Assembly: GCF_003253705.1 (NCBI RefSeq) | Contig: NZ_QKYU01000002.1 | Span: forward strand, 62,001-126,000 | Direction: 5' to 3' | DNA: 64,000 nt | Origin: Humitalea rosea | Lineage (GTDB): Bacteria; Pseudomonadota; Alphaproteobacteria; Acetobacterales; Acetobacteraceae | The notes under the pieces: generated by a model | The model's input: the letters and a program-made list of their open reading frames with translations, nothing else | Database searches by the model: none | Told to the model about the DNA's origin: nothing | Program-made: the position numbers and the translations under genes | Shown here: one piece after another, positions 28,631-37,097 of the stretch | Layout of the letters: each line of letters begins with the position of its first letter | Position numbering within the stretch: position 1 is the first letter of the stretch

Positions 28631-28656
28631 TCAGGCAACCGGCGGGAGGGTCGGGC

Positions 28657-28680
28657 GTTCTTCTGTCACTGCGCAAGAAC
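28657..28680. promoter_or_regulatory. Inverted repeat upstream of the PRC-barrel gene
   Basis: GTTCTT (28657-28662) and AAGAAC (28675-28680) form a 6-bp inverted repeat with 12 bases between, 27 bases before the ATG at 28707. It could be an operator for a dimeric regulator or part of the end of the dnaJ transcript; nothing decides between them. Confidence 0.3.
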
Positions 28681-28706
28681 AGCGCGCACAGACAAGGAGA
28701 AAAGCC

Positions 28707-29117
28707 ATGAGCCATACTACGACCAACCCGTCGGGCGTGACCGAAACCAGCCCGAGCAGCAGCACCCACGGCAACCTCATCGCCGCCAGCAAGGTCAGCG
28801 GGACCTCCGTCTATGACCTGAACGATAAGAAAGTCGGCTCCGTCGATGACGTGATGATCGACAAGAGCTCGGGCCGCGTTGCCTATGCGGTGCTGTCCTT
28901 CGGCGGCTTCCTCGGCATCGGGGAGAAGTATTATCCGATGCCCTGGGCGGCGCTGAAGTACGACACGCGCCTGGATGGCTTCGTCGCCGCGATCGATGCC
29001 ACCGTCCTCGAAGACGCGCCCTCCTACAGCGCGGGCGAGTCGGTGGACTGGGCGGATGAGGCCTATGGCCGCCGCCTCCATGAGTATTGGAAGGTCGCGC
29101 CCTACTACGGGCTGTGA
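28707..29117 (+). CDS. PRC-barrel domain protein
   Basis: A 136-residue soluble protein with one PRC-barrel domain. The pattern VYDLNDKKVGSVDDVMIDKSSGRVAYAVLSFGGFLGIGEKYYPMPWAAL is clear, and a short C-terminal part ends YWKVAPYYGL. The fold occurs in photosynthetic reaction-centre subunit H and RimM, and in many small stress-related alphaproteobacterial proteins. AAGGAGA ends six bases before the ATG. A strong terminator follows, so it forms the end of a unit or is transcribed alone. Function unknown; a stress role near dnaKJ would be speculation. Confidence 0.9.
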   Translation: MSHTTTNPSGVTETSPSSSTHGNLIAASKVSGTSVYDLNDKKVGSVDDVMIDKSSGRVAYAVLSFGGFLGIGEKYYPMPWAALKYDTRLDGFVAAIDATVLEDAPSYSAGESVDWADEAYGRRLHEYWKVAPYYGL

Positions 29118-29128
29118 TCAGCTGAAAG

Positions 29129-29161
29129 AGGGCGCGGTCCGAAAGGGCCGCGCCCTTTTTT
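29129..29161 (+). terminator. Rho-independent terminator after the PRC-barrel gene
   Basis: AGGGCGCGGTCC (29129-29140) and GGGCCGCGCCCT (29145-29156) form a 12-bp stem, with one G-T pair, closed by a GAAA tetraloop and followed by a run of T. It is a strong intrinsic terminator. Confidence 0.93.
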
Positions 29162-29403
29162 CATCCCTGCCTGGTGGGGGCCGGCGTCGAAATCGGGGCG
29201 ACCCAGGGCAGGGCCATAAGGCCGGAGACAACCAGGCGCAGGCTCAACGGGGCAGGAGCGGTCTTGGCGTTCATGGCAATGTCCATTCCGGGTAGTGTTG
29301 CGACATCTCCGAATATCCGTCCCGACCATGAAGAACCCCTTAGCTTCACAAGCACGGATTTGACCGGCAAAGAGTCGCGCTGCGAGGGGCGGGGAGCGTG
29401 GTC

Positions 29404-30168
29404 ATGCGGATCGGAATTGCCGGCATTGCCGGCCGGATGGGTCAGCTTCTGGCGGAGGAGGTCGCCGCCGCCGGCGGCACGCTCGCGGGCGGAACGGTCG
29501 GCGCCTCGCGCCCGGCGCCGGCCGGCACCACCGTCTTCGCCGATGCGGCGGCGATGTTCGCGGGCTGCGATGTGGTCATCGACTTCACCCATGCCGATGC
29601 CGCAACCGAGCATGCGCGCCTTGCGGCCCAATCCGGCACGGCCCTGATCCTCGGCTCCTCCGGTCTTTCATCGGTGGCCGAGGCGGCGGTGGCGCAGTCC
29701 GCGACCCGCACGGCCATCGTCTATGCCGCCAATTTCGCGCCGGGCGTGAACCTGTTGTTTGCATTGGCCGAACGCATGGCGGCGGCACTACCCGGCGCGC
29801 AATACGACGCCGAAATCGTCGAGATGCACCATCGCCAGAAGGTGGACGCACCCTCCGGCACGGCGGTGGCGCTCGGCCGCGCCGTGGCGCGCGGGCGCGG
29901 CACCACGATGGAGGCGGCCGGCATCGAAAGCGGGCGCGATGGCCATGTGGGCGCGCGCAAGCCCGGGGCCATCGGCTTCTCCGCCATCCGCGGCGGGCAG
30001 GTGGTGGGCGAGCACACGCTGATCTTCGCCGCGGGGTCGGAGCATATCGCGCTGACCCACCGCTCCTTCGATCGTCGCGTCTATGCGACCGGTGCGGTGC
30101 GGGCGGCGCTTTGGACGGCGGGGCGGGGGCCTGGGCTGTTCTCCATGGCCGATGTCCTGCAAGGCTAG
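29404..30168 (+). CDS. dapB: 4-hydroxy-tetrahydrodipicolinate reductase
   Basis: A 254-residue enzyme of lysine and diaminopimelate synthesis. The NAD(P)-binding motif is GIAGIAGRMGQLL. VVIDFTHADAATEHARL, the catalytic region EIVEMHHRQKVDAPSGTA and the C-terminal GEHTLIFAAGSEHIALTHR are all present. It reduces the dehydrated product of DapA to tetrahydrodipicolinate. I chose the ATG at 29404; a GTG six bases upstream is also possible. The gene is preceded by about 240 bases without a supported gene. Confidence 0.95.
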   Translation: MRIGIAGIAGRMGQLLAEEVAAAGGTLAGGTVGASRPAPAGTTVFADAAAMFAGCDVVIDFTHADAATEHARLAAQSGTALILGSSGLSSVAEAAVAQSATRTAIVYAANFAPGVNLLFALAERMAAALPGAQYDAEIVEMHHRQKVDAPSGTAVALGRAVARGRGTTMEAAGIESGRDGHVGARKPGAIGFSAIRGGQVVGEHTLIFAAGSEHIALTHRSFDRRVYATGAVRAALWTAGRGPGLFSMADVLQG

Positions 30169-30282
30169 GGCGCCCTGCTGCACCACGGCACTTGACCCCC
30201 CCGGCCTGCCTTGCGATAGGCCCCGAGCCCGGCGGCCACCAGGTTTCCCGCGGCGCTCCGCGACAAGAGGACAATTCACGCC

Positions 30283-31470
30283 ATGCGCGACCAGGGCGAC
30301 TATCTGTTCACCTCCGAATCGGTGTCCGAAGGTCATCCCGACAAGGTGGCCGATCGCATCAGCGACACGGTGCTCGATGCCTTTCTGACCGCCGATCCCT
30401 ATTCCCGCGTTGCCTGCGAGACGCTGGTGACGACCAACCGCATCGTGCTGGCGGGCGAAGTCCGCGGCCCGGATACGGTGACGCCGGAACTGCTGATCCA
30501 TCTCGCCCGCATGGCGGTGCATGACATCGGCTATGACCAGGACGGCTTCTCCTGGCGGAATGCCAAGGTGGAATGCCACCTGCACGCCCAGTCGGTGCAC
30601 ATCGCGCAGGGCGTGGATGCGGCCGGCAACAAGGACGAGGGTGCCGGCGACCAGGGCATCATGTTCGGCTACGCCTGCCTGGAAACCCCGGATCTGATGC
30701 CGGCGCCGCTCTACTACGCGCATCTGATCCTGCGTCGCGTCAACGAGATGCGGAAGAACAACGACAAGGCCGTCGCCGGGCTGCTGCCGGACGCCAAGAG
30801 CCAGGTCACCCTGCGCTACGTCAACGGCAAGCCGGTGGGCGCGACCTCCATCGTCGTCTCGACCCAGCACGCCGAAGGGCTGGATCAGGCCCAGATCAAG
30901 CAGATGCTGCTGCCGATCATCACGAGCTCCCTGCCCGAGGGCTGGATGTGCCCGGATGAGGAGCTGTACGTGAACCCGACCGGCACCTTCATCATCGGCG
31001 GCCCCGATGGCGATTGCGGCCTGACCGGGCGCAAGATCATCGTCGATACCTACGGCGGGGCGGCCCCGCATGGCGGCGGCGCCTTCTCCGGCAAGGACCC
31101 GACCAAGGTCGATCGTTCGGCCGCCTATGCCTGCCGGTATCTGGCCAAGAACGTCGTCGCCGCGGGTCTCGCGGAAAAGTGCACGATCCAGGTCTCCTAC
31201 GCGATCGGCGTGTCGCGGCCGCTGTCGGTCTATTTCGACCTGCACGGCACCGGCAAGGATGTGGACGAGACGCGGCTGGCCAAGGTCGTGAACGAGATGA
31301 TGAACCTCTCGCCGCGCGGCATCCGCGAGCATCTGCAGCTCAACCGCGCGATCTATGTGCCGACCAGCGCCTATGGCCACTTCGGCCGCGTCCCGGACCC
31401 CGAGAAGGGCACCTTCACCTGGGAGCGCACCGATCTGGCCGATGCGCTGAAGGCCGCCTTCGGGCGGTGA
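30283..31470 (+). CDS. metK: S-adenosylmethionine synthetase
   Basis: A 395-residue methionine adenosyltransferase with [20 protein letters not shown] at the start, [32 protein letters not shown] and [13 protein letters not shown]. It makes S-adenosylmethionine from methionine and ATP. AAGAGGA stands upstream of the ATG. The stop codon overlaps the GTG start of trmB, an AdoMet-dependent tRNA methyltransferase, so the two are coupled. I looked for an AdoMet riboswitch in the 114-base leader and found only a 5-bp hairpin (30249-30262). Confidence 0.97.
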   Translation: MRDQGDYLFTSESVSEGHPDKVADRISDTVLDAFLTADPYSRVACETLVTTNRIVLAGEVRGPDTVTPELLIHLARMAVHDIGYDQDGFSWRNAKVECHLHAQSVHIAQGVDAAGNKDEGAGDQGIMFGYACLETPDLMPAPLYYAHLILRRVNEMRKNNDKAVAGLLPDAKSQVTLRYVNGKPVGATSIVVSTQHAEGLDQAQIKQMLLPIITSSLPEGWMCPDEELYVNPTGTFIIGGPDGDCGLTGRKIIVDTYGGAAPHGGGAFSGKDPTKVDRSAAYACRYLAKNVVAAGLAEKCTIQVSYAIGVSRPLSVYFDLHGTGKDVDETRLAKVVNEMMNLSPRGIREHLQLNRAIYVPTSAYGHFGRVPDPEKGTFTWERTDLADALKAAFGR

Positions 31471-32195
31471 GCGACCCGGCCGCTAGCCGGCCGGTCCCGC
31501 CGGTCGAGGGCATCCCCGACCGGCTCTATGGCCGCGTGCGCGGCCATGCGCTGCGTCCGCGGCAGGAACGGCTGCTGGCCGATACCCTGCCCCGGCTGCG
31601 GCTGGCCGATCCCGCCGATCCGCGCGGCGGCTTCTCCGCCCCGATCTCCGCCCTGTGGCTGGAGGTCGGCTTCGGCGGCGGCGAGCATGCGCTCGCCCTG
31701 CATGCCGAAAACCCCGAGGTCGGGCTGATCGCCTCCGAGGTCTTTGCCAACGGGCTGTGTTCCCTGCTGACCCGGCTGGTGCCGGAGGAGGCGGAAGCCA
31801 CCGCCCCGCTGCCCGACACGCTGCGGCTGTGGGATGACGATGCGCGGCATCTGCTGGCGGCGATGCCGGATGCCTCGCTGGACCGCCTCTACCTGATGTT
31901 CCCCGATCCCTGGCCCAAGGCGCGCCATGCCAAGCGCCGCTTCGTGCATCCGGCGGCGCTGGCGCTGGTGGCGCGGGTGCTGAAGCCGGGCGCGGAATGG
32001 CGCATCGCCTCGGACGACCCGACCTATCAGGACTGGGTCGCCGAGACCTTCGCCAACCAGAGCCTGTTCCGCCAGATCCTGGTGGCCGAGGAACGCCCCG
32101 AGGGCTGGCCCGGCACGCGCTACGAGGCCAAGGCCCATCGCATGGGCCGCCACCCCCGCTACTGGATCTTCGTTCGCAACGAGGACGCCGCCTGA
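31467..32195 (+). CDS. trmB: tRNA (guanine-N7-)-methyltransferase
   Basis: A 242-residue enzyme that methylates G46 of tRNA. The AdoMet-binding motif is [12 protein letters not shown], and the TrmB signature [20 protein letters not shown] is intact, followed by [14 protein letters not shown]. The GTG start at 31467 overlaps the metK stop (GTGA), and its own stop overlaps the ATG of the SDR gene by one base. The short N-terminus ([15 protein letters not shown]) matches family members, which supports this start. Confidence 0.93.
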   Translation: MSDPAASRPVPPVEGIPDRLYGRVRGHALRPRQERLLADTLPRLRLADPADPRGGFSAPISALWLEVGFGGGEHALALHAENPEVGLIASEVFANGLCSLLTRLVPEEAEATAPLPDTLRLWDDDARHLLAAMPDASLDRLYLMFPDPWPKARHAKRRFVHPAALALVARVLKPGAEWRIASDDPTYQDWVAETFANQSLFRQILVAEERPEGWPGTRYEAKAHRMGRHPRYWIFVRNEDAA

Positions 32196-32947
32196 TGCTG
32201 CACGGTGCCTCCGCTCTGGTGACCGGGGGCGCCTCCGGCCTTGGCCTGGCCACCGCCGAGGCGCTGGCCGCCGCCGGTGCCCGCGTCGTGGTGCTGGACC
32301 TGAACGCCGAGGCCGCCGAGGCCGCCGCCGCCCGCCTGGGTGGGGTCGCCATCGCTGGCGATGTCGCGGATGGGCCGGTGATGGAACGGGCCGTCGCCAC
32401 CGCGACCGCCCTCGGCCCGCTTCGCGCCGCCGTGGCCTGCGCCGGCATCGCCCCCGCCGCACGGCTGGTCGGGCGCAATGGCGCGCATGATCTGGCGCTG
32501 TTCGAGCGGGTGATCCGCGTGAACCTGATCGGCACCTTCAACCTGCTGCGCCTGGCCGCCGCCGCCATGGCGGCGAACGACCTCCACGGCGAGGAGCGCG
32601 GGGTGGTGGTGCTCACCTCCTCCATCGCCGGGACCGAGGGGCAGGGCGGCCAATGCGCCTATGCCGCCAGCAAGGCCGGCGTCATGGGGCTGACCCTGCC
32701 GGCCGCGCGCGACATGGCCACGCGTGGCGTGCGGGTCGTGACCCTCGCACCGGGGATGATGGAAACGCCGCTGCTGGCGACCCTGCCGCCGGCAGCACTG
32801 GAGGCGCTGCGCGCCATGCCGCTGTTTCCGGCGGGGCGCCTGGGGACGCCCGCCGAATTCGCCCGGCTGGTGATGGCGGTGCTGGACAATCCGCTGCTGA
32901 ACGGATCGGTCCTGCGCCTGGATGCCGGGCTGCGCCTACCGCCCTGA
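32195..32947 (+). CDS. SDR-family dehydrogenase, 3-hydroxyacyl-CoA dehydrogenase type 2-like
   Basis: A 250-residue short-chain dehydrogenase. The NAD-binding motif is LVTGGASGLGLATAEAL with an aspartate-ended second strand (VVVLDLN), which suggests NAD. The catalytic serine and tyrosine are in TSSIAGTEGQGGQCAYAASKAG. The following LPAARDMATRGVRVVTLAPGM resembles HSD17B10-type 3-hydroxyacyl-CoA dehydrogenases, which oxidise short branched acyl-CoAs. It is coupled to trmB, and its end overlaps the convergent methyltransferase gene by 12 bases. Substrate is inferred from similarity only. Confidence 0.86.
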   Translation: MLHGASALVTGGASGLGLATAEALAAAGARVVVLDLNAEAAEAAAARLGGVAIAGDVADGPVMERAVATATALGPLRAAVACAGIAPAARLVGRNGAHDLALFERVIRVNLIGTFNLLRLAAAAMAANDLHGEERGVVVLTSSIAGTEGQGGQCAYAASKAGVMGLTLPAARDMATRGVRVVTLAPGMMETPLLATLPPAALEALRAMPLFPAGRLGTPAEFARLVMAVLDNPLLNGSVLRLDAGLRLPP

Positions 32948-33661
32948 CGGGGTGAGCAGCGCGTGGAACAGCACGGCGGCCGCCGCCGAGACGTTCAGGC
33001 TCTCGACCATGCCCGACCCCGGCAGAGTGACCTTGACCGCGCAGGCCTCGATGGTCGCGCGCGCCGGGCCGGTTTCCTCATTGCCCAGCACCAGCGCGAT
33101 CGGCCGGTCGCGCGGCACCGCTTCCGGCGCGATGCCGTCGCGGGAGACGGCGACCACGGTCAGCATCCGTGGCGCCAAGGCGCGCAGCACCCCCGGCAGC
33201 GGATCGGCATGATGCAGCATCAGATGCTCCAGCCCGCCTTCCGAGACGCGATAGGCCGAGGAGGACAGCCCGGCCTGTCCGGAGCCGCCCAGCAGCATCC
33301 CCTTCACCCCGAAGAACGCCGCCGAACGGGCGATGGCGCCGAGGTTGTGCGGATTGCCGATGCTGTCCAGCACCGGCAGCAGCGGTCCCCAATCGGGCAA
33401 AGGTTCCTCGATCTGTTCCAGCATGCGCTGCGCCGCGACCGCGACGATCCCACCGTGATGCGGGGTGCCGGCGATCTTGGCCAACTCGTCGGGCGGCACT
33501 TCGCGATAGGGGCGGCGGCTGCGCGCCAGCAGCGGGCAAAAGGGTCCGGCCTGGAAGCGCCGCTCCGGCACATAGAACAGCCGCAGCACGGCATCCGGCC
33601 GGCAGGCGAACAGGGCAGCGACGGCGTTGGGGCCGCAGATGCGATCCGGATCGTTGCTCAC
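32936..33661 (-). CDS. TrmH/SpoU-family RNA 2'-O-methyltransferase
   Basis: A 241-residue SPOUT methyltransferase. The N-terminal substrate-binding part starts ICGPNAVAALFACRPDAVLRLFY. The knotted domain shows LDSIGNPHNLGAIARSAAFFG (motif 1), ALVLGNEETGPAR (motif 2) and LPGSGMVESLNVSAAAAVLFH (motif 3). It is expected to methylate a ribose in 23S rRNA or tRNA, like RlmB or TrmH. The GTG start at 33661 overlaps the stop of the D-threonine-aldolase-like gene, so it is the last gene of that operon despite an unrelated role. The convergent SDR gene overlaps its end by 12 bases. Confidence 0.9.
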   Translation of the reverse strand: MSNDPDRICGPNAVAALFACRPDAVLRLFYVPERRFQAGPFCPLLARSRRPYREVPPDELAKIAGTPHHGGIVAVAAQRMLEQIEEPLPDWGPLLPVLDSIGNPHNLGAIARSAAFFGVKGMLLGGSGQAGLSSSAYRVSEGGLEHLMLHHADPLPGVLRALAPRMLTVVAVSRDGIAPEAVPRDRPIALVLGNEETGPARATIEACAVKVTLPGSGMVESLNVSAAAAVLFHALLTPSGR

Positions 33662-34764
33662 TGCATCGCCCCGCGGGCCGCGATCGGCCAGAGGCATTCC
33701 ACCCGGCCCTTCCGCACGCCGACATACCAGTCGTAGCGGTCCACCGCCGGGTCGCAATGCCCCGGCACCAGCCGCAGTTTTTCACCCAGGGCCGGGGCGG
33801 CGCCATCGCCGATCTCGATCTTGCCGTGTTCGTCGCTGGCGCCGGTGTAGCGCAGCCCGGGGCGCTCCCAGAGGGTCGGGTAGCCGCTGTCGGTCGGGAT
33901 CGCCTTATGGCCCGCATCGACCACCGCGACGCCCGGCACCGCGCGCGACATCACCGTCGCCAGCACGAACAGGGAATGGCGGAAGGGCGGGGGCGTGGTG
34001 TTGCGGGCGTAATCCGCATCCATGAAGGCGTAGGAACCGGCCTGGATCTCCGTATAGATCCCGCTGGCGACCTCGAAGCCGAAGGTGCCGGTGCCGGCGC
34101 CGCCGACGATCGGGCAGTCCAGCCCGCGCTGGCGCAGCTGCTCCACCGTGCGGCGGCTGTCCTCGGCGGCCTGGGCGATGGCAGCCCCGCGTTCCTCCAG
34201 CCCCCGGATGTGCTGGGCGGAGCCGTGATAGGCCTGCAAGCCGCCAAAGCGCAGATGCGGGCTGGCGGCGATGCGTTCGGCGAGGGCCACCGCCTCGGGG
34301 CCGGGGCGCACGCCGCAGCGGGCGCCGCCCACGTCGATCTCGACCAGCACCGACAGGCGATGGTTCGCGGCCTCGGCGGCGGCTTCGGCGGCGGCGATCT
34401 GTTCCAGCCCGTCCACGCAGAGCGCGAGTTTGGCGATGCCGGACAGCGCCAGCAGCCGCGCCAGCTTCTTCGGCCCGACCACCTCGTTGGAGACCAGGAT
34501 GTCGGGGATGCCGCCCCAGGCCAGGGCCTCGGCCTCGCCGACCTTCTGGACGCATTGGCCGATGGCGCCGCGCCGCATCTGCGCCATGGCGACCACCGCC
34601 GATTTATGGGTCTTGGCATGGGCGCGCAGCTTCGCGCCGGTCGGCGCCAGGAAGGCGGCCATGGTGTCGAGGTTATGCTCGAAGGCATCCAGGTCCAGCA
34701 GCAGCGCCGGGGTCTCGACGTCCTCTTCCCGCATTCCAGGTTCGGCGGGGGCAGGTTGCAGCAT
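33658..34764 (-). CDS. D-threonine aldolase/D-3-hydroxyaspartate aldolase-family PLP enzyme
   Basis: A 368-residue protein of the DSD1/D-threonine aldolase family. The alanine-racemase-like barrel has the PLP lysine in LRAHAKTHKS, the LVEIDVGGARCGV block, VGGAGTGTF, and the C-terminal divalent-metal motif VPGHCDP. Members cleave D-threonine, D-3-hydroxyaspartate or similar beta-hydroxy D-amino acids to glycine and an aldehyde, or dehydrate D-serine. I chose the ATG at 34764. It is the fourth gene of a minus-strand operon whose receptor and decarboxylase-like proteins may supply the substrate. Confidence 0.88.
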   Translation of the reverse strand: MLQPAPAEPGMREEDVETPALLLDLDAFEHNLDTMAAFLAPTGAKLRAHAKTHKSAVVAMAQMRRGAIGQCVQKVGEAEALAWGGIPDILVSNEVVGPKKLARLLALSGIAKLALCVDGLEQIAAAEAAAEAANHRLSVLVEIDVGGARCGVRPGPEAVALAERIAASPHLRFGGLQAYHGSAQHIRGLEERGAAIAQAAEDSRRTVEQLRQRGLDCPIVGGAGTGTFGFEVASGIYTEIQAGSYAFMDADYARNTTPPPFRHSLFVLATVMSRAVPGVAVVDAGHKAIPTDSGYPTLWERPGLRYTGASDEHGKIEIGDGAAPALGEKLRLVPGHCDPAVDRYDWYVGVRKGRVECLWPIAARGAMQ

Positions 34765-34783
34765 GGTGAGGTCTTTGCTCCGG

Positions 34784-35749
34784 TCAGGGCCCCGGGTCGG
34801 GGGCATCCAGCACGCTTGGGTGAAAGAGCGCGTCTGGCGGGATGGATTCGGCGATCAGGCCGTCCTCGACGGCATAGCGGATCATGGCTTCAACCTCGAC
34901 CCGGTTGCGCGCCAAACCATAGGGCCAGGGGTCGCCGCCCATGGCCTGGGTCTGCACCGCCGCGTCATAGGCGGCGAAGGGCAGCGAGACGCGCAGGACG
35001 TTGGTCATCAGCATCTCATGGACCGAGGCGTTCTTGGCCGCCGTGAAGGCGCGGAACAGCTCCATGGGCAGCCAGGGATGCGCCGCCGCCACATCCTTGC
35101 GCACCGCCAGGCAATGCATGATCGGGAAGAAATGCGTGGCGGCGTGGTAGGCGGCCTCGGCCGCGCGCGGATCGGCCCAGAGCCGCGCGACGGGGGCCCC
35201 GGCCTCCAGCGCGCCCTTCGGCGGGCGCGGGCCGATATAGGCGTCGATCCGCCCCGCCGTCAGCGCCACATCGACCGACTCGCCCAGGGGTGCCAGATCG
35301 ACGCCCGGCGGCGGCGACAGCGCGATGCGCGCGCCGGCGATGCGCCAGCGGATGCTTCTGGTATCGACGCCATGCTGGTCCCGCAGCATCCCCCGCACCC
35401 AAAGGGCGGCGGTCTGCTCATAGGCCAGCAATGCGATGGTCTTGCCCGCCAGATCCGCCGGCCCCGCGATCCCGCGATCCGTCCGGATCCAGACCGCGTT
35501 GTGGCGGAAGGCACGCGACAGGAAGACCGGCACCCCGACATAGGGGCTGTCGCCCCGCGCGGTGGTGACGATGTGGCTGCCCATGCTGAGTTCGGTGACG
35601 TGGAAGGCCTGGTCGCGCAGGGCGCGGTGGAAGATGTCCTCGGGCTCCCCCGGCAGATGGGTCAGGGCGACGCCGGGGATGGGAAAGCGTCCGTCCAGCA
35701 CCGGGCGCGTGCGATCGGTGAGGGTGCTGGCCAGTGTGATCGGGATCAT
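34784..35749 (-). CDS. 4,5-dihydroxyphthalate decarboxylase-like/NMT1-type binding-fold protein
   Basis: A 321-residue protein starting MIPITLASTLTDRTRPVLDG, with LPGEPEDIFHRALRDQAFHVTELSMGSH, VGVPVFLSRAFRHNAVWIR and GPADLAGKTIALLAYEQTAALWVRG. These blocks match proteins annotated as 4,5-dihydroxyphthalate decarboxylase, which share the periplasmic-binding-protein type 2 fold but lack a signal peptide, as here. Family members may be true decarboxylases or cytoplasmic binding proteins; I cannot decide. Its ATG overlaps the stop of the decayed 2Fe-2S frame (ATGA). Confidence 0.82.
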   Translation of the reverse strand: MIPITLASTLTDRTRPVLDGRFPIPGVALTHLPGEPEDIFHRALRDQAFHVTELSMGSHIVTTARGDSPYVGVPVFLSRAFRHNAVWIRTDRGIAGPADLAGKTIALLAYEQTAALWVRGMLRDQHGVDTRSIRWRIAGARIALSPPPGVDLAPLGESVDVALTAGRIDAYIGPRPPKGALEAGAPVARLWADPRAAEAAYHAATHFFPIMHCLAVRKDVAAAHPWLPMELFRAFTAAKNASVHEMLMTNVLRVSLPFAAYDAAVQTQAMGGDPWPYGLARNRVEVEAMIRYAVEDGLIAESIPPDALFHPSVLDAPDPGP

Positions 35750-36116
35750 GGGCGGGCTCCGGCGCGCGCCGCGCGCGGCACGGCCCTGATGATGCGATTA
35801 TGGCTGCCGCAACGGCAGAGGTGCGGCTCCAGCGCCGCACGCACCGCAGCATCATCGGGCTGGGCGTTCGCCGCAAGCAAGGCGGCGGCCGAAATCGGGA
35901 GGCCTGGCAGGCACCAGCCGCATCGCCCGCCTGCTCGTCGAGGAAGGCGGTCTGCAACGGATGCGGCGCCTCGGGCATGCGAGCCCTCGACGGTCGTGAC
36001 GTGCCGCCCCGCCACCGCCTCGACCGGCAGGGTGCGGGAGGGGCGGCTCACCCCCTCCACCAGCACATGGCAGCAGCCGTAGGTCTCGGCGCCGTTGAGG
36101 GTGAGGCGGTGCTCAT
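35746..36116 (-). pseudogene. Decayed 2Fe-2S subunit of a molybdenum hydroxylase
   Basis: Fragments of the small subunit of xanthine/aldehyde/isoquinoline-type oxidoreductases are recognisable in three pieces. One frame gives EHRLTLNG, then CCHVLVEGVSRPSRTLPVEAV and GRHVTTVEG. A shifted frame gives PEAPHPLQTAFLDEQAG. The first frame returns with RCGWCLPGLPISAAALL and PHLCRCGSHNRIIRAV, the second [2Fe-2S] cluster. The stretch of about 40 residues that should carry the first, plant-type cluster (C-x4-C-x2-C) is missing between NGAE and CCHVL, and the ATG at 36116 is out of frame with EHRLTL. It keeps the ATGA overlaps with both neighbours. No molybdopterin subunit is nearby. Confidence 0.75.
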
Positions 36117-37072
36117 TGCACCTGGATGTTGGCCAGGCGGATCGCCTCGGCCTGCTTGACGATATCCGCGCGCATATAGGCGTCGAACTCCGCCGGCGTC
36201 ATCGGCATCGGCTGCGCGCCCATGCGCGCCTGGGCCAGCCTGGTCGCCTCCAGCCCCAGGATGCGGTTCACCTCGGTATTGATGCGCGCGATCACCGCGG
36301 GCAGGGTGCCGGCGGGCGCCATCAGCCCGAGCCAGATATTCGCCTCATACCCCGGCAGGGTCTCGGCCAGGGCCGGCGCCTCGGGCAGCAGCGGGCTTCG
36401 GGTCGGGCCGGTGGTGGCCAGCGCGATGACGCGCCCGCCGGTGATCTGTTCGCGCATGGTCGGGATGGCATCGAACATCATCGGCACCGTGCCCGCGATC
36501 AGCGCCGTGCGCGCCTCGTTCGAGCCACGGAAGGGGATATGGGTGATGTCGATCCCCGCCATGGCCCGGAATACCTCGGCCGCGATGTGATAGGGCGTGC
36601 CGGGGCCGGAGGAGGCATAGTCGATCGTCCCCGGCCGCGCCTTGGCCGCCGCGATCAGCTCGGCGACGGTGCTGACATGCAGGCTCGGATGCACGACCAG
36701 GACGTGATGCGCGATGTTGATGGCGGCGACGGCGACGAGGTCGCGCATCAGCACATAGGGCCGGTTGGCCAGCAGCGTCTCGTTGGTCGTGTGCGTGTTG
36801 CTCATCAGCAGCAGCGTGTGCCCGTCGGGGGCCGATTTCGTCACCGCATCGGTGCCGATCACGGCGCCCGCGCCGGGGCGATTCTCGATCACCACCGATT
36901 GGCCGAGTGCCACACTCAAGGGTTCGCTGAGGAAGCGCGCGGCGACATCGGCCGAACCGCCGACGCCGAAGGGCACGACGATGCGGATCGGCCGGTTGGG
37001 CCAGCCTTGGGCAAGGGCGGGCGTGGCGAGCAGAAGGGCCGGTAGCGCCAGGGTTGCGCGGCGTCGGATCAT
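36113..37072 (-). CDS. Bug-family tripartite tricarboxylate transporter receptor
   Basis: A 319-residue periplasmic binding protein. The signal MIRRRATLALPALLLATPALA is followed by QGWPNRPIRIVVPFGVGGSADVAARF, VIENRPGAGAVIGTDA and APDGHTLLLMS, all typical of Bug proteins that capture carboxylates. I chose the ATG at 37072 because GGGAGG precedes it at good spacing; an upstream frame to 37219 has no signal-peptide character. It heads the operon that continues with the decayed 2Fe-2S gene, the decarboxylase-like gene and the aldolase-family gene, and it starts 25 bases after the Anbu gene. Confidence 0.93.
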   Translation of the reverse strand: MIRRRATLALPALLLATPALAQGWPNRPIRIVVPFGVGGSADVAARFLSEPLSVALGQSVVIENRPGAGAVIGTDAVTKSAPDGHTLLLMSNTHTTNETLLANRPYVLMRDLVAVAAINIAHHVLVVHPSLHVSTVAELIAAAKARPGTIDYASSGPGTPYHIAAEVFRAMAGIDITHIPFRGSNEARTALIAGTVPMMFDAIPTMREQITGGRVIALATTGPTRSPLLPEAPALAETLPGYEANIWLGLMAPAGTLPAVIARINTEVNRILGLEATRLAQARMGAQPMPMTPAEFDAYMRADIVKQAEAIRLANIQVQ

Positions 37073-37097
37073 TGTTTTTTTCCTCCCGAACTCTGCG

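Noticed and set aside
29161-29286. Small minus-strand frame of 41 codons with a hydrophobic core between the PRC-barrel and dapB genes
   Set aside because: It has no good ribosome binding site, overlaps the terminator region and resembles no protein I know. It could be a small membrane protein but the evidence is too weak.
30169-30282. Possible AdoMet riboswitch before metK
   Set aside because: I compared the leader by eye with SAM-II and SAM/SAH patterns and found only a 5-bp hairpin without the conserved loop sequences. An Infernal search with the SAM riboswitch models would decide.
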